Both the position numbers and the translations under genes were made by a program. From assembly GCA_046263755.1 (NCBI GenBank), contig JBJYZC010000007.1, positions 62,001-126,000 on the forward strand: a stretch of DNA of 64,000 nt. Direction: 5' to 3'. The DNA comes from Lachnocurva sp029100405 (GTDB taxonomy: Bacteria > Bacillota > Clostridia > Lachnospirales > Lachnospiraceae). The stretch's first letter is position 1. Every line of letters begins with the position of its first letter. Below are positions 61,338 to 64,000 of this stretch, piece by piece. A model generated the notes under the pieces. It saw only the letters and a program-made list of their open reading frames with translations, searched no databases and was not told the origin of the DNA.

Positions 61338-63713
61338 TTAGATCCATAAAGTCACGACATGGACAAGAAATGCCAAGACCCAGGCGATAAGGCACTGGAA
61401 CAAAACGATCTGCAAAGCCCATTTCCGGCCAAGTTCCCGCCGAATGGAAGCAATGGCTGCAACACAGGGCGTATAGAGAAGGCAGAATACCAGGAAGGAT
61501 GCTGCCGTTGCCGGAGTCAAAACCTTCTGTAAAGCAGCTACGCTTCCAAAGAGAATACCTAAAGTGGATACCACACTCTCTTTGGCAAGGAAGCCGGAGA
61601 TCAGGGCAGTGACCATTCTCCAGTCGCCAAATCCCAGCGGTTTGAAAATCGGAGCGATGGCACCTGCAAAGACGGCAAGCATGCTTTGTGACGAATCATG
61701 GACCATAGCAAAGGACGGGGAGAAGGTCTGGAAAAACCAGATCACGATCGATGCCAGGAAAATAACGGTAAAAGCCCTTTGAATAAAGTCCCTGGACTTT
61801 TCCCAAAGCAGCTGTCCGACATTCTTCGGGCGCGGCATGCGATAAGTCGGAAGCTCCATAACGAAGGGAACGGCTTTCCCCTTAAATACTGTGTTTTTAG
61901 AGATTACTGCGGTCAGAATGCCGACAAAAATACCGGTAAAATACAAAAGCAGCATGACAAGAGCTCCTTTACCGGGAAAGAATGCCGAGATAAAGAAAGA
62001 ATAAATCGGAAGCTTTGCCGAGCAGCTCATGAAAGGAATCAGGATCACCGTCAATTTCCGATCTCTTTCTGACGGCAGGGTCCGGCTGGACATGACAGCA
62101 GGAACCGAGCATCCGAAACCAATCAGCATGGGCACAATACTTCTGCCGGAAAGCCCTAATTTTCTTAAGATCTTATCCATGACGAAGGCAATCCGGGCCA
62201 TATAACCCGAGTCTTCGAGCAAGGACAAAAAGAAGAAAAGAGTCACAATAATGGGCAGGAAGGAAAGCACGGAACCTACGCCGTTGAAGATCCCATTTAC
62301 GACAAGGGAGTTCAATACCGGATTCACTCCGGCAGCATTCATCGCATTTTCCGCCGCATGACTTAAGGATGTGATTCCACTGTCCAGCAGGTTTTGAAGG
62401 GTTCCGCCGATCACGTTAAAGGTCAGATAGAAAATCAGGGCCATGATCAGAACAAACATCGGAATCGCGGTATACTTTCCGGTCAGCACTTTGTCGATCT
62501 TACTGCTTCTGGTCTGCTCTTTACTCTTTTTTGGTTTCACAACGGAGGATGCTACCACTTTTTCAATGAAGTGAAAGCGCATATCGGCTATGGCAGCCGA
62601 GCGGTCTAAGCCACTCTCCTTCTCCATCTGTCTTACGATATGTTCGACCGTCTCCTTCTCATTTTCATCCAATTTCAAGAGATCGATGACCGTCTTGTCG
62701 CCTTCGATCAGTTTCGTGGCTGCAAATCGGATCGGGATTTCGGTCTCATTTGCATGATCTTCGATCAGATGCATAATTGCATGAATCGACCGGTGGACTG
62801 CTCCGTTTTTCTCATCCGGGTCGCAGAAATCCTGACGAAGCGGTTTCTCCTGATATTTCGTTACGTGGATGGCATGGCTGACCAGTTCGTCGATTCCTTC
62901 GTTCTTCGCAGCTGAGATGGGAATGACCGGTACGCCCAAGAGCTGCTCCATCTTATTGATATTGACGGAACCTCCGTTGGCCTGAACTTCGTCCATCATA
63001 TTGAGGGCAACGACCATCGGAATATTCAGAGTCAGAAGTTGAAGGGTCAAATAAAGATTTCGCTCTATATTTGTCGCGTCAACAATATTAATAATGCCTT
63101 TCGGTTTTTCATCCAGAATGAACTGCCTGGATACGACTTCCTCGCTTGTATAAGGCGACATGGAGTAAATTCCCGGAAGGTCCGTGACCAGGGTATCCTT
63201 ATGACCGCGGATCACACCGTCTTTCCGATCGACTGTAACACCGGGGAAATTTCCGACATGCTGATTGGAACCTGTCAGCTGGTTAAATAAGGTGGTCTTT
63301 CCGGAATTCTGGTTTCCTGCCAGAGCGAATGTCATGACCGTTCCCTCCGGAAGCGGGTGTTCCGTTTTCTTATCATGGAAGAGGCCGCCCTCGCCAAGTC
63401 CCGGATGGTCAATGAATTCGTCTCGATTGGCCGTGTTCGGCAGGGAGGAGATCCCGGCCAGGGACCGGGCAGCTTCGCTGGGATCATGGACATCCCGGAC
63501 TTCAATTTTCGCTGCATCATCTAAGCGAAGGGTCAGCTCATAGCTCTGGACCTTTAACTCAATCGGATCACCCATCGGTGCATACTTGATCAATTGTACC
63601 GGAACTCCGGGTATGACACCCATATCCAGAAAATGCTGTCGCAAGGCTCCCTCGCCACCAACTGCTGCAACCGTGGCAGCTTGCCCGATTTTCAGATCCC
63701 TTATGGTAGACAT
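61338..63713 (-). CDS. feoB: Ferrous iron transporter FeoB with fused N-terminal FeoA domain
   Basis: 791 aa. Residues 1-75 are a FeoA/SH3-like domain (LKIGQAATVAAVGGEGALRQHFLDMGVIPGVPVQL). The GTPase has G1 GNQNSGKT (133-140), DLPGIYS and NMMD. The rest is the permease with two Gate repeats (SVLSFLPIIVTLFFFLSLLEDSGYMARIAF and the IGFGCSVPAVMSSRTL Cys). Imports Fe2+. Fusion of FeoA to FeoB avoids a separate feoA. RBS GAAAGGAAAAAC. Confidence 0.96.
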   Translation of the reverse strand: MSTIRDLKIGQAATVAAVGGEGALRQHFLDMGVIPGVPVQLIKYAPMGDPIELKVQSYELTLRLDDAAKIEVRDVHDPSEAARSLAGISSLPNTANRDEFIDHPGLGEGGLFHDKKTEHPLPEGTVMTFALAGNQNSGKTTLFNQLTGSNQHVGNFPGVTVDRKDGVIRGHKDTLVTDLPGIYSMSPYTSEEVVSRQFILDEKPKGIINIVDATNIERNLYLTLQLLTLNIPMVVALNMMDEVQANGGSVNINKMEQLLGVPVIPISAAKNEGIDELVSHAIHVTKYQEKPLRQDFCDPDEKNGAVHRSIHAIMHLIEDHANETEIPIRFAATKLIEGDKTVIDLLKLDENEKETVEHIVRQMEKESGLDRSAAIADMRFHFIEKVVASSVVKPKKSKEQTRSSKIDKVLTGKYTAIPMFVLIMALIFYLTFNVIGGTLQNLLDSGITSLSHAAENAMNAAGVNPVLNSLVVNGIFNGVGSVLSFLPIIVTLFFFLSLLEDSGYMARIAFVMDKILRKLGLSGRSIVPMLIGFGCSVPAVMSSRTLPSERDRKLTVILIPFMSCSAKLPIYSFFISAFFPGKGALVMLLLYFTGIFVGILTAVISKNTVFKGKAVPFVMELPTYRMPRPKNVGQLLWEKSRDFIQRAFTVIFLASIVIWFFQTFSPSFAMVHDSSQSMLAVFAGAIAPIFKPLGFGDWRMVTALISGFLAKESVVSTLGILFGSVAALQKVLTPATAASFLVFCLLYTPCVAAIASIRRELGRKWALQIVLFQCLIAWVLAFLVHVVTLWI

Positions 63714-64000
63714 GTTTTTCCTTTCTGAAATGACTTTTCCTGTTTTGGCGTTGTGTCTTTATTTTATAGAAATAATTATTCGAAACGATTGAATGAACTG
63801 GTTTTTCTAAAACCGTTCTTATGCTATATGATTAAATTTAATATAACTAAAATTTAATATACCTTTTTTTCTAGTACTTTTCAAATTTCCTTTCTTTTTT
63901 GCCTGTTGCTGCCCTTTGCCTTTGTTTTCCTTTGCCTGGCATTTCCAGCCGGAAAATGGCCTATCTAGAAAAAATCGATATAACGAAATGAGTGTCAAAA
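63714..64000 (-). promoter_or_regulatory. Upstream region of feoB, AT-rich with direct repeats
   Basis: No gene. Two copies of AAATTTAATATA at about 63833 and 63850 lie 120-140 bp upstream; AGAAATAATTATTCG at about 63768 partly resembles a Fur-type A/T palindrome; GGTTTTTCTAAAACC near 63801 is a small hairpin. Iron control is likely by function but no perfect Fur box was found. Confidence 0.4.

Overview
The window looks like a chromosomal segment of an anaerobic Bacillota (Clostridia, probably a Lachnospiraceae-type gut or oral bacterium). The reasons are the gene families present (YolD with a gram-positive Y-family polymerase, UPF0397-type ECF transporter, PqqD next to an OPT transporter, PucR with an Fe-S flavin enoate reductase, FeoA-FeoB fusion), strong AGGAGG-type ribosome binding sites, several TTG/GTG starts, sigma-A-like promoters, and no sign of aerobic respiration. 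The genus cannot be settled from the sequence. No rRNA, tRNA or CRISPR array was seen.

Layout. 0-6 kb (minus strand): a GGDEF protein cut by the window edge, a pseudo-kinase/receiver protein, an rRNA pseudouridine synthase, a YolD/Y-family polymerase pair and an FAD oxidoreductase. 6-10 kb (minus): a GH1 glycosidase - uxuA - uxuB operon for hexuronate/glycoside use, with an IS110-family element directly upstream (10.3-11.5 kb). 11.7-16.7 kb: YdcF, GNAT and zinc phospholipase C-like genes, then an OPT peptide transporter with a PqqD-like partner behind a 4x13-bp tandem repeat, a strong promoter and a leader terminator. 16.7-22.4 kb: a plus-strand cluster of NSS transporter, PfkB kinase, a large adenosine deaminase with an extra Rossmann-like C-terminal domain, and a Sir2 deacylase; this reads as a nucleoside/NAD salvage or signalling unit. 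22.5-31 kb: small membrane protein, MATE exporter, a hypothetical protein, a repeat-bearing secreted nuclease, an aminotransferase, and a complete ECF vitamin-type transporter (S, fused A-A', T).

31-54.7 kb is an accessory region and the most unusual part. It begins with an AbrB antitoxin beside a broken PIN toxin, then a duplicated 5' fragment of a low-molecular-weight protein tyrosine phosphatase (LMW-PTP), a wHTH-nuclease plus EF-hand mini-protein module, and the intact LMW-PTP gene. The last 18-21 bp of that gene (core GGTGACAGGCACTGTTAA, encoding the terminal GDRHC-stop) recurs six more times in direct orientation at 38.3, 40.7, 43.7, 44.9, 48.3 and 52.7 kb. Each copy separates an unrelated module: truncated hsdS-Fic-hsdR-truncated PIN; Rgg-like regulator/22-aa peptide/MFS exporter; GntR-ABC transporter; broken HigBA plus RelB/YafQ toxin-antitoxin; PucR plus enoate reductase; ABC exporter with two adaptors; AbiEi/AbiEii. 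A displaced phosphatase gene tail, followed by its own stop, lies at 54.7 kb, where ordinary genes resume. Genes are truncated at several of the boundaries. I read this as a recombination hotspot at the 3' end of the phosphatase gene that accumulates cargo in tandem; no recombinase is encoded in the window.

54.7-64 kb returns to housekeeping-type genes: ZIP metal transporter, PAP2 phosphatase, FliB-like methylase, NifX-like protein, exonuclease III, PPK2 polyphosphate kinase, Fe-S aldo/keto reductase and a FeoA-FeoB iron transporter.
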